Part shown: piece by piece, positions 25,701 to 38,446 of the stretch
How the letters are laid out: each line of letters starts with the position of its first letter
Position numbering within the stretch: the stretch's first letter is position 1
Origin: Lingula anatina
Lineage: Eukaryota; Brachiopoda; Lingulata; Lingulida; Lingulidae
Direction: 5' to 3'
Length of the DNA stretch: 64,000 nt
Assembly (NCBI RefSeq): GCF_001039355.2
Contig: NW_019775569.1
Location: 315,197-379,196, forward strand
Program-made: the position numbers and the translations under genes
Notes under the pieces: generated by a model
Seen by the model: the letters and a program-made list of their open reading frames with translations, nothing else
Databases searched by the model: none
Told to the model about the DNA's origin: nothing

Positions 25701-28700
25701 TGTATAAAATGTGTAAAGTATTTGCATACAGACCAATCAATAGAAGTTTCAGAGCAAAGGACAACTCCCTGCAAAAGTAAACAGAGCCCAGTGCTATTAT
25801 GCCAATCTCTAAAGGACATACGGGGGTGTGACAACACACTATTGGTTTTGTGAATGTTTTGTGAAATTGGTCAAAATAATTGAAATGTTAATATTCATCT
25901 GGCAAATATTTGTTGGCTCAGTAAACAACAATGCCATTCTTCACCGGGCAAGGAATTTGGAAAAAGAATTTATTCAACTGTTCTCTCATCATATTTCTGT
26001 TTATTCTTGCTGACTGGTATGCTATCCAGATAGCACCTCTTTGATATTGACACCTTACAATATGGTAATCGGCCATGACTAGTTTAAATCCCTGCAGTAT
26101 TATTATAAGAAGTAGGGCCATTCAGACTGAAATGAATTTCACTGCTACCAAACACCTGAACTCATTAAAGAAATGGCACTGCTCCTACTCACTATACCTA
26201 TCACGATTCTACCTGCATTGGATTGACAATGAATCTGAAATGGAATCGAGTTTCGTGTCTGTTTTGAGAACAAATGACAAACATTTTAATTAACACTCTT
26301 AAGACTAAGGAAGTTTACTAGTGAACTACCTATGCAAAGAACGTGTCTCTTAAAGAAGATACTAGTTGAGTACTAAATCAACAATGTAATCTCGTTCTCT
26401 GACTCAGGCATTCTACTGTGACTAGGTTTCATTATCAGTCTTCACCTCAGGCACACCAAGTATTTCCACTGGGTCTGTATACATTTTGGCTGTGCTCACA
26501 AAAGGGCTAATTTGGACCGAAATAGTGAATGACCCCAGCAGATGGCAAGCTTTACCAAAGAACTTGAGCAGAAAACTTTCAGACCAAAAATGGGCATTCT
26601 TCAGTTAAAGAAATATCAAAAGAAGTACACTTACATAAAGTAAGCATTTGTCTAAAACACTAGCCATGTCTTTCAATGTAACCAAATAGGGCACTATTTC
26701 ATTAAACTGGACAACTACCAGCAATGATTTATCTTCTGTAAAAAAAGACTTCAATTTTGGTTTTAAAAAATTACGGCCAATTTCTGGTTAAAGTGCTTTT
26801 GTGATAAAGTTCCAAGGGGTAGATTTTTGGTTTAAAAAATGTGCTCAACGTGCAAAGTTAGTCTTTTTTTAGACTAAGACACCATAACTATAGCTAGCTA
26901 ATCTGGACCCCAGATAATCTGTAAAGTGTAGAAGCACTGCACCCATTTTATTTAAAGAGAAAAATGTTTAAAAACAAAAGTAACTTATTTTCTTACAGTG
27001 GACAGATAACGATTTATCATGAAATGAAAAGCATAAAAATTTTCAGACTAAAATTAAAGACAATCCTTCAGTCATCAGATCATCTATCTGGTATCATCAA
27101 ACAAAAAGTCTCTGTTTAAAACAGAATATGAACTTGACTAAAGTCATTTATTATCAGGATGCCTATCAGCTTCTCACTTGGAGGTGGGCCGGGCTGCTTC
27201 ATGTTATCTCTATGCAAACACAAAAAGAAAAAAAACAAGGACAAACTTGTCTATTTTTTTACAAATATGTCAAAACTACAAAGTTACTCCCTATGACCAT
27301 TTCATTTTTTCCCATGACAACACAGTTTTCCAATTTTGAAGGATCTTTAAATTTCTTTTTTGTTGTTCAAATTATCAAAATTAACACTTAAAAAGTAGCC
27401 CTTGATTTTTAGTCCTTTGTATATATACATGTATCACAAAGCCACCATATGCAAAATAATCCAGGTATTCAAAGCAGCTTTTGAATACAGGGTTGTTTTC
27501 ATTGGGCTTTGGAAATGAATATCTACAATAAAGCTAATGCTTCTTAATGTTTTAAAATATGTTGACAAGAACCACTGTAAACCTGCTAGCTACCTTTCCT
27601 TTATGTTCAGACATTATGTAATCTATAGTCATCTTGTTATAGTTTGTAATCAAATGCACCAAATGGCATTTAAGCTATTAAGATGGCAAACAGTATACAT
27701 AACACTGGCTACCTTAAAGCTTGAAGCTCGATATAAAACTGCCTGCTTGACTCTCAATTGATGTAGTTGAAGGGCAATTTCAGAAGCCTTAGGTTAAAAA
27801 AAATCAATTAATTAAGTGTTTCTTCAGTTTCTTAGGGCCTTATTTAACTAAAAAAGATATCACCAAACCACGAAACAACTAAATAATCACCTCCTCTTCT
27901 TACTAGTAATTATCCCATCTGTCTCCATTGTCTACATGATGTAATTCATAACTTGGGAATCTTCCATTAATCCCACTAATTGCCCACCTTGACAGGTGAA
28001 AGTGATACCTGATGTGTCCGTCAACACTGTAGCCAGTACAATCACTATATCAATCTACAACAATACACTTAATTAAGTCCACAACCTGTCGCGGCTCACC
28101 TGGCTTCTAACACCTTGATGATACACCATACAGGTAGAACAATGAACAGGCTTTATATCTTTTTATCACTGGTGCTCCTTTTAGGTGAATAAAATAGGTT
28201 AATAATTAATGTCTGAGCAACATTAAGCACCATCAGAATATATCACGCAAGGCAATAAAAAGGAATTTCAGCCTAAATTAGCAGAATCTAGTCTATTAGT
28301 TTGGGCCAAACCTTCCTGGTTATCCTATGTAATTGAAAGTTATCTATTTTCGTGCTCTATAGACAGGGAAAATCTGCTTTAGATTACAAAAATGTATTCT
28401 GCAGATTTATTCAGTTGAACTATGATAAAAAAGTAATGTTTGACTAACATCATGTGACTTTATAGGCAGAATTCATTTTATGACACCATAAATGCAAAAG
28501 ATAAAGTAATCTTTTACTTCTGGAAGTGCCTTGGCATTTGGCAAGACTTTTGTTTAAAAAAAAAAGGAAACAGAAAATTGAAGATGCAGTCTCTTCTGTA
28601 TAACGTTTCAAATTTTAAATGTGTCGATCTCAACAAGATTTTAGTTTAAAACATAATAAACTTGATAAAGACCTTTTATTGTTTCTTCCTCTTAATTATA

Positions 28701-29250
28701 CCAGTTTAAATTCATATTTATTGTCTTCCTTACATCATCTTAATCTCAACGTTAAAGAGATGGCAACAGATTTGATAAAGACTTCATTTTATTTTATTTT
28801 CGCTTGCTAAAATTTGCCCCCATAAGTTGATATACTTTATTTGGCAAAACTTCCTCATCTAATCATGGATATCAGGGTGTCATATGATAACCTATGTCAA
28901 TGTTTGAAATACTTTCATCAAACTGTTTGCTTTTACACATACCTGTGATACCATAAAAGAACAAGCAGTATATATTTTCACAGGTTCTCTCAATTAAATA
29001 CACAGGATTAACAACATTACAGCAATATTCATTTGGGTACTAGTACATATCCCTGTGCATTTTCATTATTTCAGGGCTGACAACATTATACCAGTTAATT
29101 CTCGAAAATGTTAATTATTTCTTCAAATTATTGTTAATTGGCATTCATACCTGATGAACAAGTTTTATTCCTGGCATAAAAGTCAAAATTAAGTTTTATT
29201 TAACTTCCTGAATTGGTATAAATGCACAGAGCTTCCAACCCTATCAGTAT
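22800..29250. other. 6.4-kb stretch with no recognised gene
   Basis: I read both strands for cadherin, kinase and transposon signatures, for long open frames and for tRNA-like boxes and found nothing secure. Open frames here (for example 25287-25556 and 27128-27391) are short, without domain wording and without paired splice sites. It may be the long first intron of the minus-strand cadherin gene or true intergenic DNA. Confidence 0.4.
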
Positions 29251-29254
29251 ATGT

Positions 29255-29460
29255 ATTATGGCCTGCAGATGAGGGCAACTCATGATAATTGTGTTCTGTT
29301 TCGAGCAGAGCACGACAGTTCAAGTCTCACCTTGGCTCAGTAACTACCATTATTATCTATCTTTACAGTCATATAGACCACACTGACATCAGCATGCAGC
29401 TCGTAATGTTAAGTAGCATGAAAGAAACCCAGACGGGGATCGGTGTCTTAAAAAAAAAGA
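29255..29460 (+). mobile_element. Possible tRNA-derived SINE
   Basis: A B-box-like agttcaagtctcacc near 29315 follows a loose A-box-like tggcctgcagatg. Downstream is a body ending gacggggatcggtgtctt and an A-tract at 29451-29458, which is the SINE order of features. The A box is weak. Confidence 0.35.
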
Positions 29461-29829
29461 CCAGGTAAGTAATTCCATAAAGTCAGGTGCAAATCCCCTT
29501 CTAATCTGCAGTTTAGAAACTATAGACCTTACGTAATTCTCTAACCAATGTCTAATGGTCTAAATACTTTATTCTAATTCAGCCGAGTTTGATTACACAG
29601 CAAATTCTTGTTTCACACGCCTCGTATTGACATGATATTCATTTTAATGCGTTACAGCTTTAGACTTGGAGTCACCGTACTAGTAGTTTGTCAGCTGCAT
29701 GGTCAGCTTTGTCAGCAACTGGACATCCACTATACAACGCGAACAACCCAAACAGTCCACTTACCATTGAAGGACAGATTAAGGCAACTCTTTCACTTAA
29801 TATTGACATGTTAAAGGAGCCAAACTTAC

Positions 29830-29960
29830 CTAAGTCGTCTCTGCCGTTATGCTATAGCGTACGTCTCTATTCGTCATGTTGTGACACTCATACCTGGAAC
29901 CCGCTTGAGGACGAGTCTAACTTCCACCGGGGAGGGGAGGGATCAATACGGGACGTTTTT
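29830..29960 (-). other. Candidate 5' untranslated exon, minus strand
   Basis: A strong minus-strand donor ACTTAG/GTAAGTTTGG places an exon's 3' edge at 29830, and the adjoining upstream sequence is GC-rich. No long open frame follows, so if real this is a leader exon. It could belong to the cadherin gene 12 kb away, which otherwise lacks a 5' end. That link is an inference based only on orientation. Confidence 0.3.
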
Positions 29961-30440
29961 ATAGAAGTGTGTAAAATTCCGAAAACTTTTCAAACGTTTA
30001 CCATTTTTAGGTAGTCCAACCTAAAAAAGCTCATATACCTAAAAAGAATTTAATAAGTTGGACAGAAGACCAAGGCGACTTTTGGTTTCAAATAGTTTTT
30101 ACTGCACCGACCCAAAGCTTTTCCCCCTAGGAGAGGATTTGTAACCTTTGGCCTCGTTATCGCAGGGTGTGTGTGTTCAGTGGGTGTGTGTTGGACAGAG
30201 GTTATTGTCAGGTGTTTTTGTTGTTGCAGTGGGTTATTATATTTCGAAAGTAAAAGAAGTAAAAATAAATATTAATATAGTTTAGATTGACAAAGTGTTT
30301 ATTTTAAAGTTGCATGTATTGCTCCATTCCCGATTCGTCCGTGAAGATTTTATCGACCGATTTTATATAATAAACAGCTGTGATTGATCGCCGTCTTACG
30401 CTCAGTTCAGCTAGGTCTGTTTTGTGCTGGTGCCCCGAAG
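29960..30440 (+). promoter_or_regulatory. Candidate bidirectional promoter and plus-strand leader exon
   Basis: The interval lies between a minus-strand splice donor (29830) and a plus-strand donor gccccgaag/gtaaac at 30440/30441. A plus-strand leader exon ending there would splice to the acceptor ttttacatag at 33046-33055, directly before the small membrane-protein start at 33106. GC content rises here relative to neighbouring DNA. No TATA box or initiator was identified with confidence. Confidence 0.3.
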
Positions 30441-30771
30441 GTAAACGTAGTCCGGTGTATAACACATATTTTTCGATGATCTTTCAACTGGCAAATAAGA
30501 ATGGAGTGTCACTGAGAAAAAAGAATCAAGTACTGCACATTTTTTTTCGGTAAAGATGTTTTAAATAACTACTGTATAGTGTAAAGGATAAGACACAAAT
30601 ATATAATAATAATAATAATCATCATAATAAAATTTGGAAATCCTCTGAGATTTCACATGAGAACATCCTCGTGGGTAGCAGTCTGGGAAAAGTCATTTTC
30701 CTAATAGGGCTAAGGTGTAGATTTCTTTTGCTCGTTTTCACTGTTTAAACGTCGGGGCAGGGGGGGGGGGG

Positions 30772-31640
30772 ATAAATTTACAAGAACTGCTTATGTGTGA
30801 CAAAAAAAAGGGTGTCAGCTGCAAATAAGTGAAAACCTGAAAGTCATGTACTTTCAAGGATCTTGTTCAGCGTAACAAATATTTTAAAACAGTTAAGTCA
30901 CCTTTTTGATTTGTAAAATTAGATCTTTTTGCAATTAAAAATGAAAAAAAAATGGATGATGGTTATGCTACTTTTTTGTTTTGTTTTAATTTGTTTTTCT
31001 TTTATTATTCTTTGATTGATCATTCAATGGTGATTATATATACCAGGTGGAGTCTAGTAAATACAATATTGCCAATGCAATGCAATGCAATAGAAATTGC
31101 AATACAGAAAAGTGGGCAATTTACATATTTGAAAGGTGGTTAATATTTTAACTGTACTATAATTGTTTGGTGAAATCCATGCCCAGAAATTTCTTGCAGT
31201 TGNATAAATTTACAAGAATTGCTTATGTGTGACAAAAAAAAGGGTGTCAGCTGCAAATAAGTGAAAACCTGAAAGTCATGTACTTTCAAGGATCTTGTTC
31301 AGCGTAACAAAGATTTTAAAACAGTTAAATCACCTTTTTGATTTGTAAAATTAATCTTTTTGCAATTAAAAATTTTTTAAAAAATGGATGATGGTTATGC
31401 TACTTTTTTTGTTTTGTTTTAATTTGTTTTTCTTTTATAATTCTTTGATTGATCATTCAATGGTGATTATATATACAAGGTGGAGTCTAGTAAATACAAT
31501 ATTGCCAATGCAATGCAATGCAATGCAATAGAAATTGCAATACAGAAAAGTGGGCAATTTACATATTTGAAAGGTGGTTAATATTTTAACTGTACTATAA
31601 TTGTTTGACGAAATCCATGCCCAGAAATTTCTTGCAGCTG
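30772..31640. repeat. 430-bp direct duplication around a single N
   Basis: Bases 30772-31202 recur at 31204-31640, separated only by the N at 31203. The copies differ by a few substitutions and by small length changes in A/T runs and in the (caatg)n tract. The left copy ends ttcttgcagttg and the right copy continues past the same words, as expected for overlapping unmerged contig ends or two alleles. Confidence 0.8.
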
Positions 31641-32008
31641 TGTTCTTTTTCACAAAAATGACAATGTTTTAATATTTAGTTTTTCAAAAATGTTTATACT
31701 AATTCTATCTTCATAGTCTACATCAAAAAAAAAAAAAAAAAAAAAAAGAAAGAAAAAGAAATCTTGAAAATGGATATATCTACACCTTGAAGAACAAGTT
31801 ATTGCCTTGCAAAATATTCAATTTTACTTTGATTTTACTTTTTATGCAAAATGGCTGTAAAAGGGGGTGTTTACACAATGATTTTAAGTGTACAATATGT
31901 ACTACTTGCATGCCTGTTAGGAGCGTGGTGGGACAAGCCCACCCTATCTGTACAGGGTGTTTATAGCATCAGTCACTATAGCAAGTAGGAGCTACCACAA
32001 TATACAAC

Positions 32009-32258
32009 TGCTATTATCATTATTAATATAAATTTGAATAGTTGTAGAACATATAACATTTTATCTTTATTAATCCTAAAAAGTAAGCAAAAAGTAAGCA
32101 TAGTAATTAAATATATTAATGCTATTTAGGTTGCATTTCTCATCCATATTTTTCTTTTCTGATAGCATGCACTACATGTGTACATGAAAATGATTTTTTT
32201 TTTTTTTTTGGAGCCAAGCCCCCCCCCCCCCCCAAAAAAAAAAAAAAAAAAAAAAAAA

Positions 32259-32291
<33 letters not shown>

Positions 32292-32515
32292 NTGCTATTA
32301 TCATTATTAATATAAATTTGAATAGTTGTAGAACATATAACATTTTATCTTTATTAATCCTAAAAAGTAAGCAAAAAGTAAGCATAGTAATTAAATATAT
32401 TAATGCTATGTAGGTTGCATTTCTCATCCATATTTTTCTTTTCTGATAGCATGCACTACTTTTTTTTTTGAGCCAAGCCACCCCCCCCCCAAAAAAAAAA
32501 AAATAATAAAAATAA
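32009..32515. repeat. Direct duplication with homopolymers around a single N
   Basis: The segment from tgctattatcattattaata at 32009 recurs at 32293 just after the N at 32292. The first copy ends in long C and A homopolymers (32220-32291) and the second in a shorter C/A tract at about 32480-32510. This is consistent with a read-through failure in a homopolymer rather than biology. Confidence 0.75.
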
Positions 32516-32583
32516 TAATAATAAATAAAATAATGGTAATAAAAATGCAAGAAAAATTTCAAGTTTTCATTTGTACTTTTAGG

Positions 32584-32832
32584 TGCGTGGTGGGAATTAG
32601 CACCCCTGCTCATGAACTTTCTGAATACAAGGTAGTGAAGGTTGTCATAATGCAATACAACTGTTGAAGGCTTATAAATGACTCTCCTTGGAAGGAAGGC
32701 AAATGATAACACTTGTGGGGGGCAATCATATGAGACTATGAGAGGGTAACCAGTCACCTTTTCAACAATGCTAATGATGGTGTAAACAATTGAGCAGCTC
32801 TTCTTCATAAACCTGAGGGAGACTACAAACAT
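32584..32832 (-). CDS. Unidentified coding-like segment
   Basis: A minus-strand frame open from an ATG at 32832 for about 83 codons before it runs into the homopolymer-rich duplicated zone, where its apparent extension is meaningless. Composition is protein-like, with wording such as KVTGYPLIVSYDCPPQV and VVLHYDNLHYLVFR. A histidine-tyrosine pair in a short beta-strand-like context is reminiscent of the C-terminal end of some cysteine-protease (OTU-like) domains carried by transposons, but no Cys box is present and I do not claim that identity. No clear acceptor or donor was found. It may be a remnant of a mobile element. Confidence 0.28.
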
Positions 32833-33105
32833 GGTAATAGCCTAAAAATAATAGCCTAAAAAAGTCAACTGTCACAGTTAATTTGCAAATGTCAGTTATT
32901 CATTTAAATTAGATGCCTAAGAGTGCCTAATTTTATTGGTGAAATGATGCTTTTTTTTTTTTTTTTGCTTTATTTTGTTTCTATTTTATTTTTTTCTTCC
33001 ATATTTAAGCATATGTTAACATTGTTTTATTATTATTTTTTTCTTTTTACATAGGTGGTACAGAGCCTCCCTTCTACTAGGCATACCCTTGTCTAAACCT
33101 CCAAC

Positions 33106-33327
33106 ATGAGCAAAAACACTACTGCTTGCTGCCAGTGTCCTCATAAGAACCAAATCGGTAGCACCTGCCTAAAAGATAGTACAGGAATGGTGGTGGTGAG
33201 CAGTAATGAGAAGAAGAGGAAGATGCCAACCCTGGTAATAGAGACATATTCCAAAGAAGTGTTTGTTGTTGCTGGATTTTTTGCAGCTTGTGTTTTACTG
33301 TACCAGTTAGCATTGGCACCTGGCTAG
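33106..33327 (+). CDS. Small single-pass membrane protein (73 aa), unknown
   Basis: A complete open frame with ATG 50 bp after a good 3' splice site (a T-rich tract then acatag at 33055), so the leader is probably spliced, possibly from the donor at 30440. The product has a hydrophilic, Cys-rich N-terminus (ACCQCPHKNQIGSTC), a basic NEKKRK patch near residues 34-39, and one hydrophobic helix at about residues 52-70 (VFVVAGFFAACVLLYQLAL) followed by three residues. This is the topology of a C-terminally anchored small membrane protein. The TAG stop is followed by more than 1 kb of AT-rich sequence. I do not recognise the family. The opposite strand frame (33119-33319) is taken as its shadow. 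Confidence 0.5.
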   Translation: MSKNTTACCQCPHKNQIGSTCLKDSTGMVVVSSNEKKRKMPTLVIETYSKEVFVVAGFFAACVLLYQLALAPG

Positions 33328-34585
33328 TATACCACCTTCACATTGTAACTGTTGATCCCAAGAGCAGGTTTGTCACTTTAGTCCCAACCACTTTCATACT
33401 CAAATACATTGGTTCCAGTTGTGGTTAAGAGGACTAGAAAAAGCAATAAGTGCAAAAAAATGTGCAAAACTATGCAATATTTACATGGGTGGTAAATCGA
33501 CTTGTAATAGTTACTATGGGCATAGCTACTGCCTCATAATGCAGAGGGCCTTACATCCTTAGCCTGGAAGGAATGAATGAGGGTTTTCTTACAACAATAA
33601 CAACAAGACAAAAAACAATAACAGTGAGGATAGCATAAATAAGAATTGTGTTAGCCTGCAATGACTGTCATTTAAGAAAGTCAGCTGGGCTGTGACGAAC
33701 GAATGAAGGTACTCTTAGAAGTACTACAGTGACAAAAACAGCGATAACTGTGAGGTTAGGATAATAAGTAAAGATTGTGGCCTTTTAAAATGATTGCTAT
33801 TTTTTTTATTTACTTGTATAAAGCCAGGTGGACTAGTATATTATTTTATACAAAGTTGAATGGTCATTATTTTTTTAGTACAATGGAACTAAAACAGCAT
33901 AGTAACTATGCAATGATTTATTTAAGGATAGCTGGCCTATCTATTCTTCAAGAACAGCTGGCCTATCTCACTTATTACTCAAGGGTAACTGCACTATCAC
34001 CTACTTATTTAATCCAACTATAATGTAAAGCGACTGTACAATGATTCATTCAGGAATAGGTAATTGAAATGTAAAAGTAACTGTGTAATGATTTATTCTA
34101 AAATAGTTGAACTGTTATTTATTTATATGAAAAGATAGTTAAATTATTATTTACTTATGAAATAGACTAAAAAATAATAGATTTCGGTAGAATAAATATG
34201 CTGCAAGTACAACTTGCATTTTCTTGTTTAATTTGTAGTTAAATATTATTAGATTCAAAAATAAATAAAAATTTAAAGTAAATTGAATTTTTTTTTTAAA
34301 TTCCTATTTATTTCCATAATCTTTGGGGGGGGGGGGTATTTTATATTTTTCTCGACATATGTAATAAAACGATTTTATGCTGGGCAACTGCCAAAAAGAT
34401 ATGAGGGGCAAATATATTTGGAAATAATGTTAAGCTCTTATTCTGCACGAGATTATTTGTATGTTCGGTGCCGATGCCGCCGAATTTCTATTCATCCCCT
34501 CACTTTTCTGCACGTTGTGTTAGCCTGCAACGAACCCCACGCCTATAGGGAGCGATGGTCGGCATCGCGTTCGAGGCCTGTCGTT
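33328..34585. other. 3' flank or intergenic, no further gene recognised
   Basis: AT-rich sequence with a 13-G run at about 34325-34337. It may contain the 3' UTR of the small membrane-protein gene; AATAAA-like words occur near 34190 but no cleavage site can be fixed. Confidence 0.4.
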
Positions 34586-34587
34586 CC

Positions 34588-34624
34588 GGACCCCCCTTCA
34601 AATAATCCTGGATCCGCCCCTGAA
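34588..34624 (-). repeat. End of the GGGGCGGATCC repeat family
   Basis: The minus strand reads caggggcggatccaggatta followed by tttgaagggggg, the same terminal wording as at 52748, 53190 and 57028 (plus strand). It is a short end of a dispersed MITE-like family; the partner end is not visible nearby. Confidence 0.6.
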
Positions 34625-34942
34625 ACCCATCAATTTAGGATATTTATCTTTAATAAGAATATAAATATGTATCGGCTAAAATATTTGTTTTCAAAGTATT
34701 TTCTATTGAAGGTAAGGGGGTGGAAGTAGGGGAATGATCAGACCTTCAATTACCCATTTTTTTACAATCCTTCGTTACTTGCCATAGATTGACATCACTA
34801 AATAGGCTTCATCGTTAAGTAGCAAAATCACCTATTCTACGCACATTGCACCATTGAAATCGAAGAGTAATTAACGGTACATGTTTCATCAACTGATATT
34901 TCTTTAAGTCCAATATTTAATTTCTCAGATCATTGGCCTTAC

Positions 34943-35035
34943 CTCCATTTTCAGAGGGGGTACCACCTGTATCTCTCTGCCGTCTGTCCATGGTCTGGCC
35001 ACCATATCCCACGATGTCCCCGCTTTGTTTTCTTG
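34943..35035 (-). CDS. Orphan internal exon candidate
   Basis: A 93-bp minus-strand interval bounded by ATATGCAG and GAG/GTAAGG. One frame is fully open (QENKAGTSWDMVARPWTDGR and onward, 31 codons, phase 0). A second frame begins at an internal ATG in good context (gaccATGg) and would make this the first coding exon (MDRRQRDTGGTPSENG). No matching neighbouring exon was found, so the gene is unknown. Confidence 0.35.
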
Positions 35036-36492
35036 CTGCATATATAGCGGGTATTGAACAGGTAGTCTAAGTATCGCTTACATTAAATCCCATGTGGTAA
35101 AAATGAAAACTCCACGCCAGTCATAAAAATATGCTTCGTATAAGCTGTGTAATTTCATGTTAAGGTTATTTAATCATTTTGGCTTTTTACTTTTTTACTT
35201 CTCACCCCAACCCCGAACCCGTTGAGGCAGATTGTTTAACTCCATCTTCAGCTAAAAGTATACTTTTTCATTTTAGTTATTAGACTCAGTCTGATAAAGT
35301 CCTCTTCATTATATGGTTGTTTGCTTTTTGTTAATCTTTTTTTTAAATAAAAGACCATTTGGGTAATTGTAGTAGATGGAGAATATCAAAACGTGGCGTT
35401 TTTTCTATAAGTTTACCTATTACCATGAAACCTCCTTGCATGCAGGTCATATGTTGCCCTGAACAAACAACCTTCTTCTGGGGTTCACCCCCTTCCTTTC
35501 CGACCTGTTTATTTTGGTAATTAAACAACATAAAAGATCACAGGAGTTCTGAACAGTGATAAGGCGGACTGTGGAGCCCTGTATGCCATCTTCTTTCAAG
35601 CAAATATAAGAAGTAGTAAAATATTTAAGCAAATGTAAAAACTAACTAAAACATTAAATCACACTAAGTATATTATCATTTCGTTATCCTTTCTCCTTGC
35701 AAAATAAATGCTACCAAAAAAAAACTGGACAACTCCACATAAATGTTTACAACAAAAATGTATTATCACTTTATCATTATTATCATCATCTGTGTAACAA
35801 GAAATGGAATGAAAGTTTCTTCACAGTGCATTGTGGATCAATGCATATTGTGGATAAGTGTTCCAGTGTAAGCGGACAAGGTCGTCCATTGATGGCCTGG
35901 GGCAGGTTAGTAAACTTCAGGTTGATATCATGTCAACAAGATGCAAGGAGACTGTCAATCATAATTGGGGGAGAGGCATGCGTGGGTTCCCTCTAAAAAC
36001 TAATAACATTGATTCTTCCCTCCCAGGTAAATGCGTTTTTTTTTCTGTTTAAACAATGAATAGGTATGAAAACGCTGAATGCATTTCAAACGTAGGTGTA
36101 CATACAATGCAATAATGAAATATGGGTCTCACTCTCATACGACACCCCAGAGTTCAAACTGACAGGATGCTGACGACAGCAACGCCCCCAGCCGACAATC
36201 TAAGATTGGAAGTCTAAGAGCGGGCAATTGTGAAACGGGATGGACATGTTGCGTTTCACTCCAGAGGAGTACAAGGGACGCGAAGTGAGAGCGATTATCT
36301 TCGGGCAACCGCCTTCAAATCTCATGTGATCCTATGCCAATGCATCGAACCTGAGGATAGTTTCTTTACTAGCACAAAACATCGAATGTTTGCTCTTTTC
36401 CCCATGGTGTACTTCTTTGAATTCGACCCTTCAATACATGCGAACTCGTCGCTCAGGGAAATGTACATGTACAAATAACACTCAGCTTTTAG

Positions 36493-36564
36493 CCCGAACG
36501 TCGAATAACCGCCGCAGAAAAACATTAATCGTAAATGGACTGAAATCCAAGCTACTGGAGATGG
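36493..36564 (+). CDS. Orphan exon candidate with SAP-like helix
   Basis: Between an acceptor (cagcttttag) and a strong donor (GAGATGG/GTAAGTG), a single frame is open: RTSNNRRRKTLIVNGLKSKL then LEMG. The last part resembles the first helix of a SAP DNA-binding motif (a Leu-rich LKxxLxxxG pattern), which would need its second helix in the next exon. That exon was not located. SAP motifs also occur at the N-terminus of some retroelement proteins. Confidence 0.3.
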
Positions 36565-36778
36565 GTAAGTGCCACCATGTCATACTCTCTTTTCATTTCT
36601 GTCATATTCCTCTTACGCCCATGTTTCTAGGTCGTTTTTGAAAGTTGAATGCCCTTTGAGGCTAGAACCAAAACCTTCATATACCCAATTTAGGTCACGC
36701 TTGTTTGGATGTCGTGTTTCTCTTCTAAGGCTGATGTGCATTTTCTCTCAAGTGTGAGTAAGTGATTTCCCCTTTTTA

Positions 36779-37480
36779 TGTACAGACACAGATGTGTCTG
36801 TACATATAGCCATCACCTGCGTCTGTCGTCGCCATCGTCGCCGTCGCTGTCGTCGCCGTGCACTTTTACCGATAACACGATTAGTGGAAAACTGTTTTTC
36901 ATTTCAGCTTGAAACTTAAAGAATTGATGAATATTTATAATACGCAGGTCAAGTTCGAAAATCAGCATGATTGGGTCACTTGTAGGGAAGTTATGCTGTT
37001 TTTTCACTTTTTATTCAGCATATATGCAGCACCGATAACACGATAAGTGAAATACTGTTTTACCTTTTGGCTTGAAACTTACAGAACTGATGAATATTCA
37101 TAATACCCAGGTCAAGTTCGAAATTCAGCATGATCCGGCCATTTTTAGGGAAGTTAGGATTTTTTTTTTTCAAAATTTTCAGCATTTTTATAACACGGAT
37201 AACAAGATAAGTGTAAAAATGTTTTTCCATTTGGATTGAAACTGATGAATATTCATAATACGCAGGTCAAGTTCATAAATTGGCTTGATTGGACTATTTT
37301 TACAACAGTTTCGCTGTCTTTTTCCCTTATTCAGCATATATGCAACACTGATAACACATTTTAAGGAAAACCAATCAGCCCTTTGTCTTGCAACTCACAG
37401 CAGTGATTAGTCTGACTAGTATACAGATCAAGTTTGAAAATAAGCTTGATCAGTTAAGTTTTGATGAAGTTATTAGCCTT
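36779..37480 (-). mobile_element. HINE/pearl-like element, inverted copy
   Basis: Starts with a hairpin (tgtacagacacagatgtgtc and continuing) and, read on the minus strand, ends with the same gacgac-rich tract, gacagacgcaggtgatgg and hairpin as the copy at 21012-21890. The core is a decayed tandem array: cactttttattcagcatata at about 37004, then weaker repeats near 37165 and 37320, a period of about 155-160. Units are far more diverged than at 21 kb, so this is an older copy. Confidence 0.65.
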
Positions 37481-38446
37481 TTTATGTATAAGTGTTTTTT
37501 TCTTCAGATTTAATTTTTAGGCATGTTAACAGTCTCATTATGGGACTAATTAGATATGTAAAAGTGTTGTTTTGACGTTTTCTGCTTCTTAACAATATTG
37601 TTAGTTGATTATATAAAAATGACTGTAAACCTGTTATCGTGCATTGTGTAATAAAGTATCAAAAATGGAAAGGAACTCATCATTGCAGTTTGTCAGATTC
37701 AATCATTCACTATGTTCAGAATCTGCGAATGGAGCAAATTGGACATTTAAAATTGTTCTTTTGATATTTTTCCTATGTCAACAATTTTCCTAGTTGATCA
37801 TTTATAAATGACAGTAAATTGATTATTTTGTTTTATGTAAAAAGGTGTTGAAAATGGAAAGAAAATCATTTCAGTACAGTTATCTCTTGTTTACATTTTG
37901 GCATTTTGAATGTGTGACTCTGAACTTCCATGGTCTTGAAGACCCTTCCATATCACATTTTCTGAATATTCATGAAACTCTTATTATTTTTTTTTTTATA
38001 AAAAATTGATGGTCATTATGCTGTTAAGTATTATGTTATATTGCATGAAAGTTGAAGAAGTAAAAGTTGTAGTAAAACAAAATATATTATATTTCTGTGA
38101 GTTGTTTACACTGTTTAAACTTAAGTTGGATGATACATGTCATGGTTATGCAGCTAGACTGAATGGCAGCTTTAGTGGAATATTTTTGTAATTTTTGTTT
38201 TAATTTTTAATTTTTCAAACTGATGTTTTCAAGATGTGACTTATCACTCCCATCCACCAGGAGCCCTGTACTGTTACTTTGTAACATTTTCTATATTTTT
38301 TTAATTTACAAGAATGATTCTAAGGATTGACATACAGTCCAAATAAGAAAAACAACTCTATTAAATTATATATATATATATATATATATTCACTTTATCT
38401 CGTTCTGGCATTTCCAAAGTTTAACTCTTATCAGCCTGAAGCCTTA

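Noticed and set aside
32140-32583. Extension of a minus-strand frame to 230 codons
   Set aside because: The extension is poly-Phe, poly-Lys and poly-Gly translated from homopolymers and a duplicated zone with an N; only 32584-32832 is kept as a tentative segment.
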